From positions 911,459 to 975,458 of the forward strand of contig VYZI01000114.1 of assembly GCA_013397695.1 (NCBI GenBank): a stretch of DNA of 64,000 nucleotides, read 5' to 3'. Each line of letters begins with the position of its first letter. Within the stretch, counting starts at the first letter, position 1. Below the pieces are notes generated by a model. It had not been told where the DNA came from. It worked only from the letters and a program-made list of their open reading frames with translations, and ran no database searches. The DNA comes from Centropus unirufus (lineage: Eukaryota; Chordata; Aves; Cuculiformes; Centropidae). Below are positions 11,001 to 25,891 of the stretch, piece after piece. The position numbers and the translations under genes are program-made.

Positions 11001-13423
11001 CTTTCTTTATGTCTACATAACCTCTGTAACTCTGTACCTCTACTTCTGCATCATTTCAGTTTCTAAGTACAATACTGGTACAGAGCACAATACTGATAAA
11101 GTTAGGTGTATCTGCGTAGAAGTATGCCACAGTAATTATATATTGTAAGCACCAAAGTAGGTTTGAGATTAGACTAAGTAAAGTTGTTGCAGGATAAATA
11201 TACCATTGTAAACACTTTTGGATAGATGGCTCCGTTTCCTACACATTTCTGTTCTAGTTTCCTAACTGCCTTCTCTTTCCCTTCCTCCCTTAATGCCAGC
11301 ATAAAAACATGAAACAGGAATTAAAAGACATCTCTGAGATTGCTGAAGTGACCAAGGATGCTAAGGTTACCCAATAAGTAAACTTTAAGAACACGTTAAT
11401 TGGCTGGGTAATTTCCTCCTCCTATTGTGAATTTGCCTCATTTTGTCCATTCGCAGCTTATGTTGCACACATGTATCTATAACGAATCCATGACATGGAC
11501 CATCAAATTGTGTTTTTTGCTTATTCTTTCTACAGTGTAAAGAGTAAAATCACATAAGCTTGCTGAGTTTTAATCCACAAAATTTCAAAATATTTTGAGA
11601 TTAATTATGATACAATGAATCACAGATTAAATAGGATTCAGAATGTAATGTGTTTTGGTAAGATTCAGAAAAAACTTGTGACAGTGACACTTGCCATTTT
11701 GATACTGAATAGCAGTCACATCACTTGCCATTCTGACATTCAGAACTGGATTTTCCCTTCTCACTTTCCAATATGCCTCAAACAAGAGAAACATATTTGG
11801 TTTTTGTTTTTTTTTTAAAAAGGGCAGCATTATATCCCTCATTTTTTATACAATCTTTTGTTTTAATAGTTGACAGCTAAGTGTAGAAGTTCGTTTGATT
11901 TGGCTTTTTTAACAGTAATATATCTAAAGAAACTTAAAAAAAAGGTATTCTATTAAATGAATAAACCCACCTGTGAAAATTAAAACATACCAACAGCTGT
12001 TACTGTTCAGTCAGGTGACAGTGTTTAGATAAACTATGATATCAAGTTATCTGAAAGTACACTCTTGAGCTTTGTGAAATAGATATGAGGACACAATTCT
12101 GTGTTGAAAAACACATGAACTAATTTAATATATTTTGCTTTGACAATGTGCTTAATATTATACAAAATACTGTAGATTTCAAAACCCTGCCTTTTTCCTA
12201 TTTAGGAAATTCATTATTATGCAATTAACTTTTCCTGTATTACCATACAGCCATTACTCAATATGTGATTGCAGAAAAAAGGTGAAATAGGAATTGTCTG
12301 CAGCCATCACTAATGATAAGCCAAGAGACAGTATGTCAATGTATTATTACCTTGATTTCATATGCGCTAGCATCCTTTCTACCTTTAGTTTCATGTCTAC
12401 TTTCTCTGCATGTCTAGTTTTGGCACATAAATTCTGCACAAGGAGAAAAAAAAAAGGTCTTTGTATTACAATTTTAAAAAATATTTTCTCAAAAAATATC
12501 CCATACTGGAAGACTACAGTGTATCTTCCCAAAGGCAAGCAATTCGGTGTATTATCATATGGCTCAGCACATGAAATGTTTATTACTGGTAGGTTAAGTT
12601 TTCCAATCATAGCTTAATGTTAACAATATATTTATCTATCACTATTTAGTTATGTAAACAAGAAATGAGTCATAGAGAGGTAATCATAAATTCTTGGTTT
12701 TTAGAAAGCTTGCATTCACCTTATTTTATCATCATCCAGATAGAGAAATTATTGTATTTTATTCAAATAAATGGAGAGTGATAAAAAAATGGAAAAATCT
12801 TTGAGTTTTCTGTGATAAAGCTTCAGAATTTAATAAATAATGTTACACTATGGTAATTAATTTCCTTTAGAACTACATATGCCCTTTTTTCAGACACATG
12901 ACTTTGTTCTTCATTACTTGTTGATGCTTACTTACTTTAGCTGATTAGCTACCCAATTGTGTCAAGAATGTACTATTCTACAAGATTGCGTCCCTGCATT
13001 CCAAGGAGATTTCATGAATGCAGTTTCTTTCATACATTGTCATTGAAAGCTTATGACATTTTTCACTTATTATCTAACTACCTAGCTGTCCCACTGCAGT
13101 TTCCATAAGAACAGCAAGTGCTGTCCCTTCTTTACTTGGTGCTTCCTTGCCTCTCCTTTGTCCCATTCATCATATCTGTCTATGAGTGGTCAGCTCTGAA
13201 GGGCAGATCAGCCATAAGTCACCAGAGGGGGCACAGATGAGTACATACAAGGAAAAAGAAAGAACCAGAGACACTGCTAAAGGAAAGGAGATGGAAAGAC
13301 TGAGCAAGCAAGTGTATTAAGAAAAGATTAGGAGAAGAATGTGTCAAAAAAGATTAATTTGAAGAGACGAGGCATAAGGAATAATATTAGGATTTTTAAT
13401 GGAACAGCTAGAGAGACAGTTCG

Positions 13424-13463
13424 AAAAAAAAAAAAAAGAGAGAGAGAAGAAAAGGAGTGAAAA
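13424..13463. repeat. A14 plus GA-rich purine tract
   Basis: Fourteen A are followed by GAGAGAGAGAGAAGAAAAGG, so only purines occur for about 40 bases. The neighbouring sequence from about 13240 to 13600 is also purine-rich on this strand and explains the long low-complexity frames there. Confidence 0.75.
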
Positions 13464-13885
13464 GAGAAGCAAATAATATGAGCAAAGCCTTTCCAAAGTA
13501 TATCACAATAAGAGCTAGACAAAAAGTAGAAGATACAAATGGAAAAAAAAAAAGGAAGGATAAAAGAAGTGTTGAGTATAAAGAAGGAAGTCATAGAGTT
13601 GACTTTATCCTGACAGACTGGAGCCCCACCTTCAAAATGAAATTCTGATGTCACCTGCAGTAAGGACCAAATCAATTATAGTCAGTTTACCCAGAGGAGA
13701 CAAAAGTTCAAATTGCCTACTCCGCTGACAAACTTGGGCAGAGCTTACATGCACTTTCCTTGGAAAGACCATTCAGCTGATGCTGAATCACATTTTAATA
13801 AATACACTTCACATCCATGGGTTTAATTAGCTATATTTTACATGCAGCTATCCTAGAAGTTTATCTATTAGAATGACCTATGAAC

Positions 13886-13898
13886 TTTTTTTTTTTTT
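13886..13898. repeat. Poly-T run (T13)
   Basis: Thirteen consecutive T in AT-rich sequence. It could be a worn poly-A tail of a minus-strand insertion, but no element is recognisable beside it. Confidence 0.7.
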
Positions 13899-14595
13899 CT
13901 AAAGTTTATGGTCAGATTTTTTAAAAAAGGAGGTTACTCACCTCAAAATTAAACGCTGTGAACATTAGCTGAAATTTAGACTTCAATTCTCATTAGACTT
14001 CACAAGGAATTTGAAAATATATAGTTAACAGAAAGGTTAATCGAAGGCTAATAGTTCTTACGACTGAGTAAAGTGGATAGAGAGTGGGGACACTTTAGCA
14101 GCTTTTTCACATTAACTCATTTCAGCGGGAAGTCTCTGAGGGCTGTGAAGTGGCTATCCTACCTCTGTTTCTCAGATGAAAACAGTCTAGGGACACTTCA
14201 GGGCATTAGAGTCTAATCAGTTTTACATCAGTTGAGGAAAAAGGTGCAAAAAGCTAAATGTGGGAAATCAAAAATAATCTACACAAAAGGTACTACAGAG
14301 ATTAATCTTCTAAATTAGTACTGAGAATGAGGAATCATTCTTGATAATATCTGGCATTTTTTTTACCTTGAAAGAGTGTAAATCAAGACTTTTTATGTTC
14401 TAGTAATTGTAAATATGCTAAAAGTTCACACAAGATGATAAAAGTCAGAATAAAATATGTAGAGAAGAAAAAGGAAACTAAAACCCCTATGCTAAACCCA
14501 TATATGCCTGTGTTACAATACTTTTCATATTCTTTGATATAATATCTTAAAATATTTGTAAAATAGTGTTTACAGGGGAAACTTTAATGAAAAAG

Positions 14596-14659
14596 AGAGT
14601 AAAATGAGAGTCAGATCACACATTTTCTAATGTAAAAGAGTAAAATGAGAGTCAGATCA
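14596..14659 (+). repeat. Direct duplication, about 41-base period
   Basis: AGAGTAAAATGAGAGTCAGA continuing to TCA occurs at 14596-14618 and again, identical over 23 bases, at 14637-14659. Similarity continues after each copy (CACATTTTCTAA against TAGCATTTTCAAG), so the original duplicated unit was about 41 bases. It is a recent small tandem duplication and I see no coding content. Confidence 0.8.
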
Positions 14660-17600
14660 TAGCATTTTCAAGATTGACAAAACAAAAGGAGGAAGAGGAT
14701 TAGACACAGCCCAGGCATATGAGAACACAGGTAGGATTTATTTTTTTTCCTGAAGGAATGTTACTCTTTTCTTCTTATTCATAAAAACATAAAAAAAGAA
14801 AAAGAAAAAGAAAAATTTTTGGCATGTCTTGTCAACCTATTCTGTATAAACAATTAAAACTTAACTGGAAGAGAAACAAAAAGCTAAATGTTTGTCTGCT
14901 GGGTGGATGCTCTAATCATCAACAATAGAAACATTTCCACTGTTGTGTCCTACAGGCATTTTTATAACTTCCTATATCAGGCAGAATGGATTTTCAGTAT
15001 GTACAGAGTTAAGTCCAAGTCTGAAATCCTCGGACTCAAATGTTTAGGGACCTGTACTGAAAAAGGAAAAATAGTAATTTAAAGCTCCTCAGAAATAAAA
15101 TGTATCTCTCTCTGTGTTTCTTGTTGCAAAGTTAGGCCCTGAAGCTTTGTGTGAAAGGAAAGTCATAGAATCCTTTTTGGATCAAGATAATCTTTAAATA
15201 CTGTCTGAAATCTGTATAGCTCTATGATAATGGAAACACAAGTTTTGAACATAATAATCATTGAGAAAATGTCATTCAATCTAGAGAAGACAATCTGAGA
15301 TATTACAAAAGAAAGGCAATCTTAGATTCAGCTCTTCGATTATCCTATGGCAAACTTGTATTGGTGACAGAATGAAGATGAATTAAAAGACATTGGGCTG
15401 CCTATCTCTTTTTCAGATACTGTAGCAATAATGTAGCAGATTTAAACAGATATATTCTGCATCTTCCTTTCCTGGTACTTAAGTTCAGTGTCAGTAAAAG
15501 ACAAATAAAAAAAACCCACAACATAATAGAGGAAATATTAAATATGGAAGACAACCTCTAAAGTAATGAGAGGCAGTGTTTGGCTGGAATTGTTTTTTTC
15601 TTGGTTTCCTAATACCCTTATGGATAAAAGAATATTTTATTTATTGCCAAATAGAGAGGATTTGTTTGAATAGCTTCTGACTTCTGAAAAATGCTACAAG
15701 AAAACACTAAGTAGCTAAAACTAAGTTTTATCTTACCAGCTATGGAATTGCTTGGGGAACCTTAGAAAATAGCATAGTTCAAAATTGCCCTAACAGAAAA
15801 CCTGTATACTAGTTACAAATGTCCAGTACTGCCTTTGATATACACAGTTACTATCAATATTTTCTATCATTTGCCGAAATACTATTTAGTCATTTGTTAT
15901 AAAATAGAAAGTGTTGGCATCTAGGTGACCTCTCTCTTATCAGAGCACCCTGGGCACACTCAGATCAGCCAAAAAATTGCACCAATTTTAAGACATCCTG
16001 GCTAAAGTTAATGGTGGATTTGAAGGCAGAGTACTTCCAGTAAAAGCTGATTTAAAGTTATAAAAAGATTAGGTCTACAATAATCACTAAAATTTTAATT
16101 TTGGAATTATTTTTCCTTTCTCTCATTTACTCATATCAGTCAAGTATGTACTTTATGTTTCCTGAATGAAAGGGAAAGCAGGCAAAAAAAAAATAAATCA
16201 ATATTTGCTAAACCACATCAGGATACCACAGGTTGTGCCCACCATAATCACACAGGAAACCTGAGGTAACCACAAGGTTGATGCCACACAGTCAAAACTA
16301 CTCATAAGTGCTAGACTTCAGAATTGTTTTAAGAGTGAAAATTATTCTTTTTTTCTTGATGGAGATTTTTCAAATCTTAGAATGGCAATTTCCAAGCAAG
16401 CTTGTCTACACACACGATTCAGAGTTCAGAGCTGGAAGGCACTTTTCTCTTTTTCACCACTAGTTCAGTTTTCATCCTCCTGTTCTACTGCACAAGAAAA
16501 ACTGAGAAGTTCCAAAATAAGAAAAGTACTTTTGCACTTTAATCAATTTTCTGGATTTGCTGTAGATATTCAAACCCCATCAGCCTATCAGAAATTACAG
16601 TCATAGACCTACTGATGTCACTTAGCAATCTTATATGTTATGTGCTTTATGTCACATAAATTTATGAAATCTGGGTTTCTGATTCTTTTGTTCTTTTCCT
16701 TTAATAAGTTTGGAGTTAGAATAAAAGGAAGAACAACAGAGGAGCTTTAATTTTACAGTCTTTTGGAAACAAAATTATAATAACACAGACAATTATAAAA
16801 TCAAAACCCTTCCATGAAAAAAACACTCTTCAATACTACTAACCCACAACAACAAATAAAAATTATATAGAAAATGAAGTAAGGCCCTGAAAATGCTCGA
16901 TACACCTATGTGACTTTAGATATGCACAAGATTTACTCAGTCCAAAGGAATACTGCTTCAGGCCTGCATGCCAGCACTGACACCCACTAATCCTCAATAA
17001 AGCTTTCCTGACAAAACTGCTTCACTGGCAAACTTTCAGGAAATATATGATTACTTAAAACTTCTGTTTTGTTATCTATGAATCCCGTACAAGCTGTAAT
17101 CACTCCAAGAGGACTGGAAGTCAGTGTTAGCGACTTAGTCCGTCATGCACTTTACTTATACAAATGGCAGAAAAAAAACAGTACAATTACTAGTTATTTC
17201 TCAGGGACGGGATGATGTTTCTTGGGACAGTTTTGATTTTGGAGTACAAGTTAGTTAATGGAAGTAATTTGCACTGTTCTCTGCTTTAACATCATATTGT
17301 CTTACTGCATCTTTGTAATTGGTACACATATGTTCCTCATTTCTTAATGCTTACATTGAACTTCTGTGGAATACTGGTTTTATACAGCGAGTTTTTCATG
17401 TATCACAAATATAATGGGACGGCAAAGATCTTTCTCAGTGCAACAACCTTTTTATACACTGACATTGATTAAAATTATAAAGTTGATCAAATTAGAGCAA
17501 AAAATAAAGTATGTTCCAAAGTAGAACAAAATAAAATTATGTAATGGATTATCTTCCTTATCTTCATCAAGCTCATAAGCATCCACTATCATAATATATA

Positions 17601-19656
17601 TTTCTGACTAGTTTCTCATAAAAGGAATACTGAGAGACAGACTTGACAACACAACCTTAGCAGATAAGGACCATCTAAATTTTAAACCTAAATAGTACTA
17701 GTTTAGAAACTTATTTGATCTCTTATACACAAGGGATTCATCTACCAATTTCTTCTTCATGCTTGGTTCTATATGTAAAATTAATTACTAATTTTCAATT
17801 AAAAAATATTCCAATAACCTTTCAGAGATTTTAAGGAGTGGCTAATATATTATGCTTGTTAGTAAATTTTGCCTATGGTTAAATACCTTAATCATCAAAA
17901 GACTGATATTTAGTTCTCCTTATAATTCTCCTTCAATCTATGAGATTGATTTTTGAAAATATGGATCTTGGATCATATAGTTTTCTAGCATAAATATTTT
18001 GAAACCACTATTTAAAGAGCTGTTAATCCAGAACAGTGGAACAGTGAATGCAAATAATACCTGCCTAAATAGATATGACACTCTACATTTTAACCCTTGT
18101 ACACTAAGTGTTCTGCCCAGCTGATAGCTTCTAAACCAGCTCACAATTGCCATTGAAAAAAAGGATCTGCTTTTCTCCAATCACATTCTTTAACCACCCC
18201 CATCATTTCCACAATCTGTTGGCTCCTTTAGCTAGGTAGGGATTAAAGACTGCCTGGCAGTCACTCAAATTAATTCCACAGAGGAGTGGCAAAGTCAAAT
18301 GGTGCCCCACTGCCAAGGCTTGAGTGGCACTGCTCCCACGCAGTCAGCTTCCCCAGGGATTGATTGCAACCACGGCAGCACATCTCTCTGCTAATCTCCT
18401 CTAACTGTTGTTGACCTATCTCTGCCAACCTCTCCCAAGTATACAATAAATCAAGCACATTTTACATGAAAAATGAAGTAATTACTCAGTGAATCCAATG
18501 GCTAATTGCACACAGAAGCCTCTGGGAGATGTGGGACAAATCCATGTCAGATTTTGAAAGGCAGAGAAAAAAAGAAACAAAGTTAATAACTCCTCAAATA
18601 CTGACAGACCGGGAGGGATCGAGATGCACCATTTCTTCAGAGAAACCAACACCTTGCTTAAGGGAAATGAAAAATTCTTGCTATACAGTTTAGCTTTACA
18701 GCAACAATAGTTGTGATTTTGAGGAAACTCCAAACTAAAGGCAATCAGGCTCTAGAGAATAATGTCAAGGAGCCACAGTTTCTTATGTCAGCTATTATTA
18801 TTACACATTATTTAAAGTAACCTTCTCTATTTCATACTCTCCTTGCTTTCCACGTAACTGCAACTGTGTAGTATTGAGTTCTATAATTCCTTATTCAAAG
18901 TAATAAAATTCATTTGCTGCCTCTTTCCCCAGCTGGCCCCTTGCTTGCTCCTTATCCAGCCAAAGCCTCTTTCACCAATGTAACTCTTTGTCTGCTCAGA
19001 TATCCTGTACCTGAGGTAGCCAGCTTTTTCAGTCACATAGAGGGAGATGCGAAAAAGAGACTGGAATAAAGCAGGTGAATGAGAGACCAATTCCTTTGCT
19101 TCCTAGCAAGTCTTCGCTCAAAGCAGGTCACATCAGGTGTGATTTATTTCACTCTTAGCAGGTTTGACTGGAACGAAGTGTTTTTGTCATATTCCAGCGC
19201 AGCAATCTCTTCACCTGGACAGGGCTAAGAACAGTGAGAGACCAAAACATGTTCAGTGACTTTTTTAGATGTAATAGAGGTGAATTCCTGGTAAGTATCC
19301 ACTGAACATATGTGCTTTTCAACTTGGCTAAATTTACTTGGATTGTCACAGGATAGCAAAAGAAACATCCATGACACAAATGCTACTCCTCTGCCAAATT
19401 TCAGGGTCACTTACAATTTAGCTTTGAAAAACAACACATTTTTCTCCAGCCTGGCTGCTGGAAACATCTGAACCATTTTGGAGGCTTTTTTTCAACTTGT
19501 CATCCAAAGTGACTAGCCAGCACAGAGAATTTTAGCCTGAATAGTGACAGACATAAGTTTAGTGTGAGACATACATTTTCACCTATTTCCTGGGTGCTCC
19601 CATAGCAGTTACATTCATCTCACATAGCTACAGGGCAGTGTTGAGGTCTTGCCTGC

Positions 19657-19669
19657 ATATATATATATA
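19657..19669. repeat. (AT)n microsatellite
   Basis: Six to seven AT units in a row, just after TTGCCTGC. It is a short simple repeat that may be polymorphic, with no other feature attached. Confidence 0.75.
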
Positions 19670-22600
19670 ATCAGCAGGATACAATTGATTAGCTGATGAG
19701 GTATTTTTACTGCAGAGGGTGTGAGAAGGGAAAAATAAAAAGATTAAATCCCAAAACTTTTCAGTCAGTTCCTAAGAAGAATGACATTAAGAAAAAAATT
19801 GCAGTGCCTCTTGGAAATTAAGTTTGGATGTCTGCCTTCACTTCTTTTCTCTTTATGGCTTAGACTTCCCAGTGGGGGCTACAAGCCTGGTTACATCAGA
19901 GGAGAAAATATCATGAGAGAGGAAAGGGGGAATTGAAATCTCTGACCTACAGTTTCTTTAGATACATGAAATAATCTACATTTAAACTCAAAAGGTTTGG
20001 ATTAAAGATTTTTGTTCAACAGTGGAACTTCAAGATATTTTTAAAGAAGGAAACAAGAGACATTTGCCCAAGAGTTCTAATGTTTTAGTACAGAGAAATA
20101 TTCAAAAGCAAAATGCAGAAAGCTCTTGGGCAATGGAGAATCTGAACTAATTGGGTTTGATCAGATAAAGAGGAAGGCAATTGTTTATGTAACAAAAAAA
20201 TCTACAGAGGAAAAACAATCTTCATGATATCTTAGAAACTATCAGACATTAAAACATTATTCTCATGCAGCCCTGTTTTATTGTCTCCTTAGGTTTAATC
20301 AACATGCAGGGATGAGCCGTAGATACTCATAAATTAAAACTTCATTCCTGCTACCTGTATTGCCTTGAGTCCTCTTAAATTTGTTAGTCTAATATACTTG
20401 CTTATGTAACTAAAACCGTTTATTTTCTTTTTAAAATAGCAAAACAACAGTGATACATGTCACAAATATGATAGGTAATATAGGTAGTATTACAGTCCTT
20501 GGAGTAAAAACATTAAACTTGGTAAGTGTGTACTAAGCAACGTGAATACATAAATGGGAACATTCAGTGGATGTTACCCTGTGTTTGTGTACACATGAAT
20601 CCTGGAAAGGAGAATAGTTATATTACTCCTACATCTTCTTCAATTACTATTTTTTAAAAACATCTCTGATTTTAGTTGTTTTAGTTTTCCAACTCCAAAT
20701 TTCCGCTATCATTTCAGAGCACGTGTATGAGAGAACAGGAAAGTGACACAGGAGTAACCTACTTTGATGCATTTATATACCTTATATGTACCTGAAGAAA
20801 AGATTGATTTCATCTTAAACTTCGCAATTGTTTTGTAAATACTTATTACTCTGCCAATTGTTTTCTCTAAACCCCATAAAGGACAACCTTTTATCACTAT
20901 ATGGAGAAAACATACTGCTACATATTGAACCAAATATTCAACCTCTGAACCTTGTGCAACTCAGTTCTTGGTGTATTCCTGATACAAGACTAGGCAGTGA
21001 TAAGGCAGGAGTATGATGATAAAGCAGTGACTCTGACACACTAAAGATAAATGGAAATTACTGATAAAAACCTGTTCCACTTTTGCCTTCAACGTATGGG
21101 AAGGTAGGTTCATGTCTATCTCCCTGTCAGGTATGTGAAAACAACAGGCCTTATCCCTCCTTAATCTCAATGGGTTACCTTCATAAGCTCTTTAAAAGTT
21201 ATATATGGTAGCTGGAGTAAGCCGATTAGCAATGGTTGTTTGCAATTGGACATCAGCAAAATACATAATAACACTGTAGCATTACCAAGAATACAAAATG
21301 AGGACGGCACCAGTGGGAAGGTATATTTAAGACACAGAAGGGTCACATAAAACTCAGAATGTAGCCATGTACATTTTTAAATACCATCTCTTCCATCCTG
21401 AAATAGCCATTTAAAATTTCATGACTTTGAAGGGGGCACCTTTGCTGACACTACTTGAACAACAAAAGCTTCACTGTAGATCACTTTCTAGGACTTCTAG
21501 TCTTTCTCAAATTTTAACTTTCTGAAGGACTAAAACAATGATTGATAGCATTCGCTTATATCTGTTAAGTATATCTTATTGAAATACTATCCGTATGCCT
21601 AACAGTCTAAAGTACATTTTTTATTTTGACTGTATTAATGCAGCTTTTAAAAATTCATACTAGCATTTTTTACTGCAATATTCCCTCACTAATATTTGTA
21701 CTGTGACAACAGTTTAGTTATGATACATATATCTTCTCTATCTAATGTGGCAGTTAAACCAATGCTGAGCAAACTATGATGCCTAATATCCCCTTCTGAA
21801 CAGATTTTAGCCTGCCTCACATCCTTTGAAATGGTATCAGTGTCATGTTTGCCCATTTGTCAGTCCTGAATAACAGTGAAAATTGAGTGCACAGACAAAA
21901 AGAAGGTGATTAAAAGTAAAAATAAGGCAGAAAAGCATATACGCTATCTGAAGTTCTGTATGATTCTCCTCTGAGATTAGACAACCTTTTGATTTAATTT
22001 TTCCTGACAGTTCAGTATAATATCGTAATAGACAGAATGTCCTTGGTTATCGTTTTTTTTTCCTCTCACGGTTTGTCCTTGTCTAGTGCAAATGCTTTGT
22101 CTGGAACACATCACTTTTTAGACAAAGCAAATAAAGTCTTTTACTCACAGTTTCAGGTGAAAGTAATATGAAGGGCCTTTCCGTGACTTTTTATAGCAAT
22201 TCTAAGTATTGAATTACTTTCCTTTCCTTAAAGTACAGCATTGTGACAGTAGAACTAAGACTATGGTACCTGGCAATAGTTTAATGAGCATACATACCAG
22301 CTTTCAGGACTAGATTTACCCCCTATTTACATTAGAAACCTTCAAGGATATGTTCAGATATGCACGTAGATCAAGCTTCTAAATATTCTGAGCATGTTAG
22401 CAAGATTTTGTAATTGTGTTGACCAAGCACAACCATAGCCACTCACAGAATAGCCCAGTAATTACTGAGTATTTTGTGGGGGTGCTTTGAGACTTTACAA
22501 CAGCCATGCTGCAGAAAACAATGTGGTAAGAAATAATGGGTGCCAGAGTTGGTGAAGTAAAGTCCTCTCTTCACCCTGCAACAAGAATGTAGCTAGAGAT

Positions 22601-25600
22601 ACTGGCGCAGTCACTTAGAGGTATAAAGGTATCAAACCATAGGAGGGTTGATAACAATTAACTTTATTGAAGTTGATGACAGGAGGTTGATGACAGTTAA
22701 GCTGACACTCAAATCCTGAAAGAAGTTTTAATGACACATTCACAGTAATGCATGGTATTTATAGAACTGAAACTAATTCCAAATGCTAAAGTTAGAAGAG
22801 CAAACATTGGTCACTCATCCTTACCATATTCTTGTACACCTGGATATGGGGGAAAAAAAAATTAGAAATAGTTGTTAAAGAATTCTACTTTCAGAGGAGA
22901 AACTGCTAGATTTTGGGCTGCAGACTTCCACATTGTACCCCTAATATTAGTTTTGTTTAAACTTAACCCAAGTGATTTAATCCAAGTATAATGCTAAATA
23001 TTTTCCAGGAACATTATTAAAAGGATAAAAATTTTAAGCACATTTTAAGTGCTACATGCATGAGGCTATCCCCCTATCCTTATAACAGTAATATATATTT
23101 AACTTTCAACTTACAACAAAGATACTGCAAAAATATACATTTTAATAATAGCATTTACTACTTATCTTTTCATCCATAACTCTAGGGCTTTGTTAATACC
23201 ATCATTTTACCCCTGGGAAAACAAGACAATGACAAGTGGCATCTCTTTTTTCTATAATATAAAAGTAAAGATGGGGGAAAAATACCCTCATTTGGCACGA
23301 CTCAAGATCCAATTACAGTTTCCTTTGCCTTCTTTAAATGTTCATATTAGAGAGATAAATGGCAACGCAGAATAGGAAATAGGGTAGATGAACAAGTCTG
23401 ATTATGCAGAAAGTAACTACAATCTTTAGAATATTATTCAGTTATTCTTTTGTAGTTATTGGTCCACAACCTACTAAAATATTTCTAGACCTCCAACATA
23501 TTCTAATTTATCAGACCGTGAGTTGTACTTCCCTCTGGAAAGGCTTAGTGCCCCATTTCTCATGGTTTATACGCCTCATTACTTGCCATTTCTTTATTTT
23601 CATGATGGTGGAGGCTTTAAATGGACAACAGAAGTAATCCAGCTTTGAAAAGAGCTGGGGATGGATGGATGGAAAATACTTCCTTTTCCCTTTTGTCCAT
23701 TTAAGGTGCACAAGAAATACCGTGACAATTAGAAATTGATTGGCTGCAGTTTAACCCACCAGCAGAAATCTCTTAAGAATACACATTAAAGACATTTTTA
23801 AGTAGGCTGATATCTAAACCCCTCTGAGATTGCTGATTTTTTAAACTAATTCTTTTACTGCTTTTATCCCATTAACTAGTGCTTTTACAAGTTAGTTAAC
23901 CACATGGAAAATCTGAGAGTAAATGTGCTGGGAACCCAAAGCATATGCTTAAATGCATAAAACTAGCTCTGTAGGTTGTAAAGAAAATAATTTTATTAAA
24001 TTAAAACCAATAATAACTACCACAGTAGGTGACAGAACTACGACCTGTCTAAACTCAGATTGCACATCTCTTTCTGTAGGACTGAAATGTAAGTGGAGGT
24101 CTTTGTGAATGACTCAAATCCTTTTAAATATAGAGCTATGTACAATTTGTATAGCCAAAGGACAAACTACTTACATTCTCTTTCCTATCCAGTTCCGTAC
24201 ACTCACATCAGTTATCAGGAATCTGGGTATGTACCAAAAAATCTGCAAAAAAGGTCAGGGATGACTACCTACTAGAGAGGTACACACTTTTTTTTGGCTC
24301 AGTCCAAAAGGATAGCATTGCATTGCTTACGGATATTGCCCTGTGCCTTTCTGGTCTCATCTAGTTTTCATCACTGTGAGGCAGTCATGAGATATTCAAC
24401 ATGGCCAGCTCTCTTTCACTTTAACAACAGCAACAGAATTAGACTTTTTTCTTTTAAATTACTGTAAAAACAGTTCATTAACTACATAGACATTAAACAC
24501 CCAATACAGGCAAAGACTGACCTGCTATGATTTCTGTTCAAGTATGTAACTACTGCCCCTTGAATAAAGAATCCCCATGGAGTTATCAGTAATTTATTTC
24601 ACTATTTGCATTTACCTGAAATGCGATAAATAATGAAAACAAAAGGAACTGAAGTTGCTAAAATAATATCCTTGAAAAGTGCTCAATTGAAACTTATTAA
24701 GAGGCTGTTCCGAGCCATCCTGAAAAGTTCTGGTTTTATTGTGAGTTTTAAAGGCAAAAATAAATAGATACATGGTGGATTTTATATTATAAAATCAGGT
24801 GTAACAGTGTCTACTGGATAAGAGTCTAGAATTAAAATAAATTTTAAAAATCTCAAACAAATAACCACCTAATCACACACACAGTTCACTAGTACATGTT
24901 TCTGGTTGTTTGGTTTTTTTTTCCCAAATACAGCTAACAGGAATAAGATAATATATTTTTAATAAGATATTTGATTGAATGACCCAGTTCTACAACCTTA
25001 CTCCTGGCTGTAAAAGAAGGATATAAACACTTCTCTTCTCCTAATTTTTTTCATTCAAAAAACACCAACCCTGTTTTTTTTAAAAAAATTACTATTTTTT
25101 ACAGCCCCTCATACAAGGGGGTTGCTATAGTATTTGAGGTTTCTGGAATTTTTTAAGTACAAATAAAGGAAAGGAAGGTCTTTCCATTTCTTTGCGAATG
25201 CTGTACACATACATTAATGTTTTCAAGAAGTGAATTAGAACATCCCAACCGATAAACTATATTTAATCGTCTGATGTAAGGATGTAGTAGTCTTTATCTT
25301 TACATATATATTGGCCAAGTGTGAGACAGTGTAATGCAGAGTAACCATAGCAACAATACAATACGTTGACTAAATCAGCTTGAAAACTGTTGAGTGCATT
25401 AGATATACAAGGCATAGAGGGCTTTTTTATCACGTTGTTGGATCAGACCCATACCAGTGCTTTATATTAACCAGCTCTGTTATACATAAAAAGTCCTTAA
25501 ACCTTCCCAAATTAAGCCAGAATTGCTTCAGGCTCTAAAAATGATTGCACACTTGAATACAGTTAGAAGAATGCTTTGTTTGTATAATGCTTTGAAGATA

Positions 25601-25874
25601 AATCCAGAGCAGAGCTTTTAATCTACACAAGCAGTAAAATAAAGTGCAGGCCTGTACATATTTGTATTAGAGACAATTTGGAGCAGTATATTGTGAGTGA
25701 TTCCGAGGAAAACATTATGTCGAAAGTATATGGTTAATGCAGTGTTCTAAAAAGCAAATTAAAAAAATATTAAAAGACCATAGGAGTTCTGAGATCGAAA
25801 CCCATAACTGTTTTCGGTTTAGCTTCCTTCAACCTATGACCTACACATTTTTTAACAGCTGAAAATGTGATAAT

Positions 25875-25891
25875 AAAAAAAAAAAAAAAAA
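25875..25891. repeat. Poly-A run (A17)
   Basis: Seventeen A preceded by GTGATAAT. It is the longest homopolymer I noticed outside the 34635-47057 contig. It could be a retroposed poly-A tail, but no retroposed body is recognisable upstream. Confidence 0.75.

Larger units (their letters stand above)
6776..14595. other. AT-rich non-coding sequence, no gene seen
   Basis: About 7.8 kb without a supportable gene. Frames reach 115 codons (13328-13675 minus) but are low in complexity, rich in Phe/Ser/Leu and unlike any family, and that one comes from the purine-rich stretch around 13240-13600. Simple-sequence items are listed separately (7163-7180, 8049-8089, 13424-13463, 13886-13898). I recognise no transposon, RNA gene or splice-bounded exon. 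Confidence 0.5.

Noticed and set aside
12294..12617. Overlapping 107- and 87-codon frames on opposite strands
   Set aside because: Low-complexity hydrophobic and Lys-rich translation of AT-rich DNA, with no family match.
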